Below, piece by piece: positions 1-8,732 of a DNA stretch of 11,971 nucleotides. The notes below the pieces were generated by a model that was not told the origin of the DNA, did no database searches, and saw only the letters and a list, made by a program, of their open reading frames with translations. Source of the stretch: Monoraphidium neglectum (Eukaryota; Chlorophyta; Chlorophyceae; Sphaeropleales; Selenastraceae); assembly GCF_000611645.1 (NCBI RefSeq), contig NW_014011849.1, forward strand, positions 1 to 11,971, in the 5' to 3' direction. The stretch's first letter is position 1. The number at the start of each line of letters is the position of its first letter. The position numbers and the translations under genes are program-made.

Positions 1-248
1 GCCAAAGGGGGGGTGGCCAAATGGGGGGGTGCCGTACTGCGGGGCACGAGCAGGAGGTACGCAATATGAGCGAGCACGACCCCTGCACGCCCTCACCGCA
101 ACAATAAACTTGCTTTTCAAAATCATGGTGCACGTTGTGTTTGCATACGGGGCTGCATCGCCATGCCGAGCGGGAGCAGCCGTGCGCATGTGTGGCGGCG
201 ACCGGCTGGGGCAAAACGCGCTTTGGCCCTGGTGACGCGAGCCCTCAC

Positions 249-1079
249 CAGTAAAGGCGACGTCAAGGGCGGTGAACAGCCGCGCCAGAGTGCTGCCGCG
301 CCGGGCCAGGCAATGGCAGACAATGCCAGAGACGTTCATGCCTGTTAGGCAAGGGGGCGGGGGTAAGATGTGAGGGCCTTCATCGCATTCACTCATTGTT
401 GGCTTCAACCCTCCAGCCAGGTCCACATGCTATTCAAGAGCTTGACGGGCTCTGCCCCTGATGGGATAGTGCAGCATACCCTGTCTTATGGCACCCGGAG
501 GAATGCCTCACCGGCAAAGTACAAGAATGCTAGCGACCATGTTGACTGTGTAGGCAGGACGGAAGCCAGAGTGAGCACGGTGAGGTTGGCGGGAAAAAAC
601 GAAGTGACTGGCCTGGTGATGGCGTGCACGCATGCGTGCATGCAACACAGCTGACATGCACGCATGCCAAGCAACAGGCCATCACCCGCCAAGCTCACAG
701 CACCAACATGAGGAATTGTGGCATCTTCAACATGGTCACGCTGACGCGGATCACCATGCCAGCAGGGCCGATTTGTGGTCGCGACCGCTCAACCCACCTG
801 CGCTGGGAGCGCGCCCGGCAGGCGTGCGCTGCGTGCCAGCGCCCTTGCGCCCACGAGGCCGACCACAGCCCCCAGCGCAGCCAACGGTGCCAGCAAGGGC
901 AGCCGCACATCCAGACGGCCCAGCCACAGGTGCGGGTCTGCGGTGGCCCGGTTCAGGGCGCCGTGCACACCCGGTGCCAGCTGCTCGCCGATTGCTAGTG
1001 CCAAAGGGAAGAAATCATGGATTGTCTCGGCCGTGCTTGAAGCCATCCGATGCGTCACCTGTCTCAGGCCTGGCTGCAT
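249..1079 (-). CDS. Unrecognised multi-exon membrane protein, 5' part (partial at window edge)
   Basis: I do not recognise the family. Read on the minus strand, three exons join in frame: 1079-798, 545-512 and 341-249. Each junction has good signals. The first donor reads CAG|GTGGGT. The second exon lies between TACACAG and CCG|GTGAGG. The third follows a pyrimidine-rich CCTAACAG and ends ACTG|GTGAGG. The introns are 252 and 170 nt. The first exon has an ATG at 1079 and a second in-frame ATG at 1046; I chose the upstream one, but 1046 is equally possible. The product has a hydrophobic segment at about residues 58-81 (VRLPLLAPLAALGAVVGLVG) and another spanning the second and third exons at about 95-118, starting WSLAFLYFAG. 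This suggests a polytopic membrane protein. The last exon ends in phase 1, so the gene continues left. A weak further exon could lie at 36-1 after CCCCGCAG. The exon joins are inferred, not proven. Confidence 0.45.
615..686. repeat. Nested inverted repeat / long hairpin in an intron
   Basis: Two pairs of perfect inverted arms share one centre. The inner arms are 630-642 and 655-667 (13 bp each, loop 643-654). The outer arms are 615-623 and 678-686 (9 bp each). The gaps between arms are 6 and 10 nt. Within this, 625-640 is itself a 16-bp perfect palindrome. The whole lies inside the first intron of the minus-strand gene, so the intron RNA could fold into a hairpin of about 72 nt. It could be a small MITE remnant or a structured intronic RNA; no target-site duplication was evident. 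Confidence 0.6.
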
Positions 1080-1822
1080 GCTGGATGTTGCGCGCGACAA
1101 GCGCAGCAGCTCAACAGCACGAGCAGCACACAGGAGACAGGACGCAGCCCGCGACAGCCGGAGAGCTTATTAGGAATTGCGTCACTAGTTATTTGTGCGT
1201 CAGGCATGCAATACCACTGAGCTATTAGCCCATGCAGTAAGCAGCACGCTCGGACTAGGATGCAGCAGCTGGTCGATCGAAGACTACTGGTGTGTTTGTG
1301 TGTAACGGTCTGAGAATAGTTTCGCAGATGTAGACATTGCAGGCAGTGTACATACAGCACTAGTGAATGATCTGAGCCATGTTGCGCGGGTTACACTTTG
1401 CACACCACCGCGGCCCCGAGGCAGCCGTAAGGACCCACAAACATGCGCTCCGCTCATCAATTTTGGATCCTATTATGATCGTCAGCTTCCTCTCTCGCCC
1501 TTCACCGCGTAGCATTGGGTTGAGTCTGTGCATGTAGCGATCAAACCCCGCAGAAGTTGCGGGAAGTAAGGGAAACATAGTTTTGAAGTTATGAGCGGCC
1601 AAAGTGGCCGGCTACGGCGTGCTGCGTCCTGCTGACGTGCGACGCGAGCTTCATCCAGCACCCTGCGGTGGGCGGAGGTGGGCTGGTTGTGTGCCACGGC
1701 GGCGCCAGTGCACGGCGCTCAGCAGCACCATGTAGTTGCAGGCCTGAGTTGGTACTAACACCTGCCCAGGCAACACCTCGCCTGTCCGGTGACCCTCGCA
1801 CGCGCGTTGGGCTCATGCAGCC
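1080..1822. promoter_or_regulatory. Divergent intergenic region between two head-to-head genes
   Basis: This 743-bp stretch separates the start of the minus-strand gene (1079 or 1046) from the ATG of the PH-RCC1 gene (1823). It should contain both 5' UTRs and both promoters. I see no convincing TATA box or other named core element. It holds a tRNA-like relic at 1163-1231. A TGTAA at 1301-1305 has no gene ending beside it and is probably coincidental. No convincing exon was found here, although reading frames of 60-180 codons occur by chance in such GC-rich DNA. Confidence 0.4.
1163..1231 (-). pseudogene. Decayed tRNA-like element (tRNA relic or tRNA-derived SINE head)
   Basis: Read on the minus strand from 1231, the sequence opens GGGCTAATAGCTCAGTGGTA. 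This fits canonical tRNA numbering: a 7-nt acceptor strand, T8, A9, the G10-C13 stem strand, A14 and G18G19, which form a Pol III A box. At the other end, TAAGCTC pairs with the first seven bases at six of seven positions, counting one G-T pair. A B-box-like CAATTCC keeps C56, a purine at 57, A58 and C61. However, the D, anticodon and T stems are largely unpaired, T33 and T54-T55 are missing, and the element is only about 69 nt. It is not a functional tRNA. Confidence 0.35.
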
Positions 1823-4800
1823 ATGCCTCACCTTCCGTCGCACAGGGCAATGTCGCTGCCGATGCCGCCGCCGGTGGCCGAGCCCGGGGGTGCTGTGTTG
1901 GTTGGTGGAAGCCTGAGGCCAGTGGAAGAGCTGAAGACGGCGATGCTGCGGGTGAGCCATTGCGCTAGGACGCTTGTGATGGAAGCAGGGTCGGTTGCGT
2001 TGCGGGCGGCGGTTGGCGGCGTGCTCTGGGTGGTTGGTTGTCCCACCCACTGCAGTTGGGGCCAGCCGGTTAATGGGTGCGCGTTTTTTGGGGCGCCGCT
2101 GCGACGAGGTCGCCGAGCGAGCCGGAGGCGTGCTGTGCACGGCGGCAATCTCGCCCTGGCAGTGATCGCTCAGCTGAAGAACCGGAGATTTGGTTTGATC
2201 TGGTTGAGGTTGCCATCGTGCGACAGGCGTTGTGTCGAGGCAGCCATGGGTTCCCGCCCATCGTGCCTCCGCAGGGCAGTGTGCTTCTCAAGTACGGGCG
2301 GTGGGGGCGTCCCAGGTACCGATTGTTCAGGCTGTCACAGGACCTGCAGCAGCTGCAGTGGCAGGGCGGCAGGGTAGGCGGGCTGTGGGCAAGGGGCGGG
2401 GGCCAACCAGGGGGCGCGTGTGTTGTGGGGCCGCGTGTGTACGATAAGAGGGGTTATGGAGTAGGAATGCAGATGGCGATGGGGGTTGTGGGGGAGCAAG
2501 GCGGGGTACTCTGCGTGGGATGAGGGCCGTGCCAGTGGAATGGGGCCCGCGCAGTACGCGGCGGGCGGGAAGGCCATGCGTTGACAATTGTTTGCAAGCC
2601 GAACAAGGTGGTCGCAGGCGCATCCCCCACGCAAACTCGCACCCACACACATCCACCCCCCTGCCGGCCCACCCCAGGGCAACTTGCGCGGCGTGAGGCT
2701 GAGGGACGTCGTCCGCGTGCAGCCCGGCCAGCGCACGGAGGTGTTCCGCCGCCTGCCCGCGCCCGAGCTCGATGCGCTCTCCCTCAGCCTCATCTACAGG
2801 GACGGCGCCGGCCGCGGGCGCGAGCGGTCGCTCGACCTCATCTGTGGCAGCGCTGCGGAATTTGACGCCTGGCTCTGCGGGCTGCGGCTCTACGCTGAGT
2901 GGGCGGCCGGCCTCGTGCTGCCGGGGTCGCGCGCTGCCGGGGCGACCCCAGCGCGGGAGGCAGCTCACCGAGGAGACTACAGAGGGCACTGGGCGGTGAG
3001 CGGCAGCATCGGGGTGCTCAATTCTGTGAGCTGGCCGCGCCCGGGGGGTCTGCCGTGCGTGGTGCGGACGCCCAAGGGACGGGCCCACGAGCTGCTCGTC
3101 GACGGCGGGTCCTCCCGTCCGCGATGACAGGTGCGCCATCAGCCACACCGCAGAACACACGCAGAGTCACACAACGTTGCAGTTGCGAAGCTCGCAACCT
3201 CCCTGGCTCCCCGCCCCACAGGTGAACGAGAAGCTGCCACGTCACCAGCCACCGCTGCCCGGCCGGCCACCTGCAGCCCCACTCAATTGGTCCAAAGGCA
3301 GTGCCACCGCGCAGCGCCCACCCCAGAGCCACCCGGCGCCAGCGATCGCACACGGCAGGTAAGAATCTTCTTTCGCGCCGCGATTCAACAACGCCCCCTC
3401 CGCCGTCGGCCCCTGTCGCGTTCGCTTGGGCGCAGGCAGGATCTCGCTGGGTCGCCCCCGTCATCCCTCATTCGCCAGTAGATCCTTTCCACCGCCACCC
3501 ATCACTGCGAACCACTACCACCCACGTTGCAACTTTGAACGCTCCCTTCCTGCCTCGTGCTTTTCGCCCCACCGGCCAAGGGTGTCTGGTGTCCTGGGCT
3601 TCCCAGCACGACGCGAAATCGGGGACTGCTATGTCTGGGGCAGCTGGAGCGGTCAGCCCCTGGGCAGCGCAGACGGCGGCGGCGGCGACGACGGCGGCGG
3701 CGGCGGCAGCGGCGGCGGCAGCGGCGGCGGCGGCAGCGCTGACGACAGCGTGGGGCGAATCGCCAGCCGGCACCCTGTGCTGCTGCCTCACTCGCATGCG
3801 CTGGATGTTGTGCATGTGAGCACATGCGCGTGCTTCGAGTATTCAGGGGCGCGGGGAGGGGGTTGGCTTTTGCAGGTTGGTGGAAAAACGGCTGCGTGCA
3901 AATGGCACAGGTCAATGCTGGGGCCTGGGGCCAATATGGGAATCACTTGGCAGTGTCGTTACAGCCGCAACGGGCAGCGTCAGGGGTGTAAGGGGGGTGG
4001 TACAGCGCCCTGTTTTTGCAACCAAAATTGTCTCACATGAAACGTCCCCCATGGCCGCCACTGACCGGCCCACGTGGAGGTTGCGGCCGGCGGCGCGGCC
4101 AGCGGGCAGCACGCGGCGCTGCTGACGCGGGGCGGCGAGGTGTACACCTGGGGCAGCGGCGCAGGCGGGAAGCTGGGGCACGGTACGGCCTGCAACGCGG
4201 CGGCGCCTCAACAGGTGTCGAGGGTGTTTGAGAAGGGAGGGGCGGTCGCTCCACCACGCTCTGCTGAGGTGCTCTGATTGTCGGGAACCCCCGCCCCGTC
4301 TGGCGGCTCACGCTGCCTGGCGGCTCACGCTGCCTGGTGGCTCACGCTGCCTGGCGGCTCACGCTGCTGGAGGTGCGCTGTGTTGCAACCCCCTCCACGA
4401 TTCTGTGCACGCAGGTGCTGCGGCTGCTCGGCAAGGGCGCGGTGTCGGTGGCGTGCGGTCACACCCACACAGCTGCGGTGCTGAGGGACGGGCTGTACGC
4501 CTGGGGGACCGGCCTGGGCGGCCAGCTGGGGCTGGGGGCGGCATGCACCGAACAGGTGTGTTGCAGGGAAGACCGGGGACCGAGAATGCGTCTCCAGTCA
4601 AGGATGCAGGCGTGAGGGCGGCAAGCCATGCAGCCTCCGCTTCAAGGACCTTGCGGCAAGGCAAGCTCCCGTTTGTGCGGCAGCTGCTTCGCCTGTTTCT
4701 GCACGGACCGAGGCCCTGGCGTTGCTTTCACGTCACGCCTCCGGCCCCCTCGTGCCAACCCTCTTGCGGCGCTCAGGTGTGGCCGGCGCGCGTCCCGCTG

Positions 4801-7800
4801 TGCAGCCTGTCCGGGGCCTCCGTCCGCGTCGTCTCGGTGTCCTGCGGCCCCTACCACTCCGCCGCTGTCAGCAGTGCGGGCGTGCTGCACACCTGGGGGG
4901 ACGGCCTTTTCGGCAAGCTGGGCCACGGCAGCCACGACTCCTGCGCCTCGCCGCGGGTCGTCGAGGCGCTCCGCGGCAGCTGGGTCGCCAGCGTCGCCTG
5001 CGGGTGGTGGCATACTGCGGCTGTTGCCGTGCCCCGGGAGGAGCTCTCCAGCTGGCGGCGCAGCAGCCTAGAAACCACCTGGCCCGGCCCTGGTCCCGCT
5101 CTGCACGGCAGCAGCGGCGCCGGAGCCGGTTTGCGCGGAGAGCTACAGTTGGCCGTGCCCGACGCGGGCTGCTGCTGGGCCGGCGCCCAAACTTCCATAG
5201 CCAGCGGTCCTGCACTTTCCAGCTCGCCTTGGCAGCCTCCTCCTCTGGCGCGAGACACCGAGGGGCGCAAGCGCCACACCTCAGCGCCGCCCAGGTGGCC
5301 GCCGCCGTCGGCGTCCACGGGCGGCTTGGACTGCCCCTTGCAGGCGTCCTGGCCTGGCAGCCGCGCTGGCCAGGGGCTTGCCGGTTCACTGTACACATGG
5401 GGCGGGGACTTTACATGGCAGCTGCGGGGCAGCTGCGATGACCACCGCGGCTGCCTGGGGCACGGAGACCTGGCGGGGCGGCAGCTGCCGGAGCAGGTTG
5501 CGGGAGTGGACGGCGTGCGGCAGGTGCGAGCGGGTAATCCTTGGGGAAGGGTTGATTCATGGGCGGGTAGGGTGGGGTGGGGTGGGTAGGTGGGGGGTGA
5601 CAGCAAGGGCGTGGTGGTGGGGGGGAGTCATCGAGGCTAGGCGCGCGGCGATGGAGCCCTTGTAAGGAGCCGGCCTGGATGCCTTCAGCGTCCAGGCGCC
5701 AAAAAAATGCACTTGCGTCTCCCATCGCAAGCACTGTGTCCCTACGCCGCAGAGATCGCTGATCATGACACTTGCCTCTTTCTTCAGCCTCCCACCATTG
5801 GCGTTGGCGCCTCCACCACCCATCACAGGTGGTGTGTGGCCGCAGCTTCACTGTGGCCCTCACTGGATCAGGGCAGGTGCTACAGATGGGGGCCACGGGC
5901 GCTGTCAACCCATGGGAGCGGCAGGCCGGGTGGGAGGGAGCTCGCACGCCTGTTGTCGTTGAGGGTGCGCTCGCCGGTGAGCAGGCTGCCTGTGCGTGCG
6001 CGTAGCGCATGGCATGTTGCGCGGCGCTGGGAGCAAGATATCATGTTTGTGCGCGCGTGCGTGCGCGTGCGCGTGCGTGCGTGCGTGTGTGTGTGTGCGT
6101 GCGTGTGTGTGTGTATGTGTGTAGCGGGGGGGGGTAGCACATATGGCAGAACTTGAGCACAAGACAATCATGCTGCACAGCCAGTTTCTGCAGCCGTCTG
6201 GCAGGTCACTCGAGTTGCTTGGCTTGCTGCCTGCCCAACGTCTTCGCCCCATTTACCTGCCACGCTTCCATCGACCCGCGAACGCTGCCGAACAACTCCC
6301 AGCCCTTGACTCATGAAATCCACCACCTCTGCCGTCAGGCATGCATGCTGAGCTGGCGGCGGCTGGGGAGTCGCACGTCCTAGTGCTCTGCACGCTTCGC
6401 AACGGCAGCGCACTCAGCAGCAGCGCTCCAAGCCCGGATGACCCTCGCACGGCCGGGGAAGCCGCCGTGCAGGCGCACCGCCTGGTTGCGTGGGGCTGCA
6501 ATGCGCACGGCCAGCTGGGGTGCGATGCCCGGGAGGACTCTGCGCACCCCCAGTTTGTGGCAGGCCTCGACGGGCGGTGCGTGACCCACCTGTCAGCTGG
6601 AGCGACGTTCAGCATGGCAGTGGTGCAGCACGACCCGCGAGAGCCGGGCGGTTCGCGATGCAGGTGTGTGCACGGCCATGCGCACGGAAGCATAGACTGA
6701 GCATGTGCTTTGCCAGCAGGAGCTGCGAGCACACTCTGTGCCGCTTCCGCATGCGTGCGCATGCACGATGCCACAGTACGTACTGCACGTGTGTGCCATC
6801 GTCACTTTCCTTACCTGCGCGCTGACTGTTGCGTGGCTTGCCGTGGCCGCCATTGAGCCGCTTGCCACGCCCACCCATGGCCACTCATGACATGCTTGCC
6901 CTCTCCATGTTTGCCGACCCCGCCCGTTGCGGCCACCCCCAAAAAGCAGGATTGGCGACGTCAATCTGCAAACTTCGCCCTTCATGTTGGCCAGCATGCG
7001 GCCCAGCAGTGTCCACAGCGCCAGCGACCCGCGGCCTATTGTGCTGGGGAGCAGGCCGCCGCCGCTAATGCCGTCACCGCCGCTGCCGCAGTCCAGCTGG
7101 CCGCTGCTCCCGGCCGCATCAAGTGGCGGATCACTCACACGCAGTGGGAGCGGCGGGATTTGGAGACTCAGAAGCCCAGCTGGTAGCGGCCAGCAGGGCG
7201 TGGTCTGCAGAGGCGGGGCTTTGTGCAGTTTCCCCCGCCAACAAGGCGTGCCGGCAGGGCCCAGTGAGCGCTCCCTCTCCTGCCGAGCCGGGGAGCTCGC
7301 TGCCGCCGCCGTGCCGGCGCTGCGCGCCAGCAGCTTTGGCGAGGGCGGCGGTGGTGCGCTGTCTAGGCGGCCCCCAAGCCTCAACCTGCCGCATGCAAGC
7401 AGCGGCAGACGTGTGCGGCTGGCGGGGCTCCTGCCCTGGGGCCAAGGCGCCGCCGGCTTGGCAGCAGCGGGCCGCAGCAGCTCCTGCGCAAGTGTCAGTC
7501 GTGACGACACTGAGTCTCACCTTGCTGATGCTGGGCCGTCTGCCTCGGCGCCCTTCGATCTCATCAGCCTGAGTTTGCTGACATCAGTGCCGGCGCACGG
7601 CAGCGTGAGGCCATGCCTCAGGGCCCCTTTGAGGTGCAGCAGCCCAGCATGTGCGCACAGAGGGGCCGGCTGCTCGCAGGAACGTCCCTCGGCAGGCAGC
7701 TGCGGCGGTGGCCTGCACGGCGCAGGCAAGCATGTCAGCGACATCGGAACAAGTCGCAGGGCGGTGCTTGGGCCGCGGGCAAGATACAGCAAGATAGCTG

Positions 7801-7865
7801 TGCCAACATCAAGCGGACCCTCTGTCTTGGCGAGCAGCGCCGCCACTAGTGCCAGCTGGCAATGA
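1823..7865 (+). CDS. PH domain - RCC1 seven-bladed propeller protein (PRAF/RLD-like, without FYVE)
   Basis: Eleven exons: 1823-1951, 2275-2373, 2678-2995, 3222-3358, 3581-3815, 4080-4214, 4415-4555, 4777-5523, 5829-5976, 6339-6663, 6950-7865. All ten introns are GT-AG and phases match throughout, giving about 1109 residues. A PH domain (about 35-151) has LLKYGRWGRPRYRLFRLSQD, PGQRTEVFRR and RSLDLIC, the pattern of plant PH-RCC1-FYVE proteins. Seven RCC1 blades follow, marked CYVWG (244), VYTWG (327), LYAWG (378), LHTWG (435), LYTWG (603), VLQMG (664) and LVAWG (745), with SCGPYHSAAV-type strands between. A 304-residue Ser/Pro/Gly/Ala-rich tail (806-1109) ends the protein. By family, the PH domain binds phosphoinositides and the propeller binds or exchanges small GTPases; here that is inference. 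The start is the first in-frame ATG of exon 1 (G at -3). Exons 4 and 11 rest on phase and open frame only. Confidence 0.82.
2275..2995 (+). other. PH-domain exons of the PH-RCC1 gene
   Basis: Exon 1 ends ELKTAMLR (donor CGG|GTGAGC). Exon 2 opens GSVLLKYG after CCTCCGCAG. Exon 3 opens GNLRGVRL after CACCCCAG. All junctions are phase 0. Joined, they give one continuous PH domain, including the closing helix EFDAWLCGLRLYAEW near residue 150. No ATG exists in the exon 2 frame between the upstream stop at 2071 and exon 2, which supports exon 1 at 1823 as the true start rather than a start inside this frame. Confidence 0.8.
3673..3736 (+). repeat. GGC/GAC/AGC-rich low-complexity tract coding poly-glycine
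   Basis: The DNA is mostly GGC triplets with interspersed GAC and AGC. In the chosen frame it encodes a Gly-rich run with Asp and Ser just after the CYVWG motif of RCC1 blade 1. It probably forms a flexible loop. On the opposite strand it gives alanine- or arginine-rich reading frames that are artefacts of the repeat. Confidence 0.75.
4300..4367 (+). repeat. 17-bp tandem repeat, four copies, in intron 6
   Basis: Four head-to-tail copies of CTGGCGGCTCACGCTGC start at 4300, 4317, 4334 and 4351. Only one base differs, in copy 3 (CTGGTGG). The array lies wholly inside the intron 4215-4414, about 50 nt before the acceptor, so copy-number change would not alter the protein. Confidence 0.9.
5561..5600 (+). 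repeat. G-run cluster, potential G-quadruplex in intron 8
   Basis: At least seven runs of three or more Gs, separated by 1-4 nt, lie on the sense strand (GGGCGGGTAGGGTGGGG and onward), within the intron 5524-5828, shortly after its donor. The pattern meets the simple G3+N1-7 quadruplex rule in both DNA and pre-mRNA. Confidence 0.65.
6048..6134 (+). repeat. 76-nt strictly alternating pyrimidine-purine tract (GT/GC) followed by G9
   Basis: From 6048 to 6123 every step alternates pyrimidine-purine, mixing TG, CG and one TA without interruption. A run of nine Gs follows at 6126-6134. The tract lies inside intron 9 (5977-6338). Such sequence can adopt left-handed Z-DNA under superhelical stress and is prone to length change. 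Confidence 0.85.
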
Positions 7866-7944
7866 CCACCGGCATGTGTGCCGGCAGGCGCAGCAAAGGC
7901 AGGAGGAGCACGCGCTTGCATGGCGTCACTAGTGGCGTCAGCTT

Positions 7945-7947
<3 letters not shown>

Positions 7948-8001
<54 letters not shown>
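7948..8001 (+). repeat. Uninterrupted (CAG)18 trinucleotide repeat
   Basis: Eighteen perfect CAG units. A less regular CAGCAG/CAA stretch follows at about 8041-8060. The repeat starts 83 nt after the stop codon of the PH-RCC1 gene and so should lie in its 3' UTR, unless an unseen splice brings it into a coding exon. Confidence 0.9.
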
Positions 8002-8002
<1 letters not shown>

Positions 8003-8361
8003 GGTTGCCGCCACTCGAGGAGCAGGGGCAATAGAATCTCAGCAGCAACAGCAGCAGCAACATCGTCTTCCCAGCAGCATCGCTTGAGAGCAGTGGCATA
8101 CATAGAGGGTGTGCCGCAAAGCTGTGAGGCGAGACACCTTGACAGCAGTCGTTGGGCGCATGCTCTGCTGCCCTTTCCTGATGACCTCATTGCTGCAGAT
8201 TTATGCACTGGCTTGTTTTGTGCATGCAATGCATTCACTCGACACATGAACATAGGTATTCTTTTGGAATATTCAAGCATGCAATTTTTGTTAAACCCAT
8301 GAACAAACAACTCCATCAAGAAACTCTGGGTCATTGGCAGATTGCCATGGTAGTCCACTCG

Positions 8362-8380
8362 AACCGCCGCCGAGGCGGTT
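8362..8380 (+). other. Short perfect hairpin in 3' UTR
   Basis: AACCGCC (8362-8368) pairs with GGCGGTT (8374-8380) across a 5-nt loop. This gives a GC-rich 7-bp stem. Confidence 0.5.
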
Positions 8381-8447
8381 GCGTGTCCACAATCATGTAC
8401 CTTACCTCACCGCCTGTGCGCACACGCTGGACGGGATGCATGCTAAA

Positions 8448-8467
8448 ATCGCGGCATATTCCGCGAT
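8448..8467 (+). other. Second short perfect hairpin in 3' UTR
   Basis: ATCGCGG (8448-8454) pairs with CCGCGAT (8461-8467) across the loop CATATT. It lies about 70 nt after the first hairpin. Confidence 0.5.
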
Positions 8468-8727
8468 ATCAGCAAGCAGAGCTGCTGCCAAGGGGCCGCA
8501 ACAATGCGAACGGCAGCGGGCTCCCACCTAGCGGGTACGCCAAGCAGCAACTCATCAGTGACCTGCGGGCGGTCACCCAGTGACACCATGGGCCTCAGTT
8601 GAACATCCAGCGCGTGCCTTACATAAATGTCTCGTGTCTTGAATCAACGTATTTCATGCGACGGTAGCGACAATTGATCGTCAAGCGTAGATCACGCCAC
8701 AAGGCTGCCCTGCCGGGCCCATCATCG

Positions 8728-8732
8728 TGTAA
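8728..8732 (+). terminator. TGTAA poly(A) signal for the PH-RCC1 gene
   Basis: TGTAA is the usual polyadenylation signal of core green algae. This copy lies in an AT-richer patch, 114 nt before the next gene's ATG, as expected for the 3' end of the upstream transcript. The assignment is by position only. Confidence 0.5.

Noticed and set aside
1..40. Possible direct repeat of GGCCAAA plus a G7 run
   Set aside because: Only two imperfect copies at the window edge, too short to interpret.
1163..1231. Functional tRNA gene
   Set aside because: The D, anticodon and T stems do not pair, and T33 and T54-T55 are missing. It is kept only as a relic.
1301..1305. TGTAA as a poly(A) signal
   Set aside because: No gene ends nearby on the plus strand; the 5-mer occurs by chance.
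1589..2140. 183-codon minus-strand frame
   Set aside because: It covers the promoter side, exon 1 and intron 1 of the PH-RCC1 gene, and is basic and low in complexity with no motif.
2327..3160. 277-codon open frame on the minus strand
   Set aside because: It is opposite the PH-domain exons, whose plus-strand protein is clearly recognisable and correctly spliced.
4300..4367. CRISPR-like array
   Set aside because: The copies are directly adjacent with no unique spacers. It is a minisatellite in an intron.
4851..5606. 251-codon open frame on the minus strand
   Set aside because: It is the mirror of exon 8, which encodes recognisable RCC1 blades on the plus strand.
6593..7510. 305-codon open frame on the minus strand
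   Set aside because: It lies opposite exons 10-11 and an intron of the PH-RCC1 gene, is low in complexity, and has no family motif. Long antisense frames are expected in such GC-rich DNA.
7517..8014. Minus-strand frame starting with a poly-alanine run
   Set aside because: The run is just the reverse reading of the CAG repeat, and the rest mirrors exon 11.
7862..8302. Plus-strand poly-serine frame over the CAG repeat
   Set aside because: It overlaps the stop of the PH-RCC1 gene, has no family signal outside the repeat, and fits a 3' UTR better.
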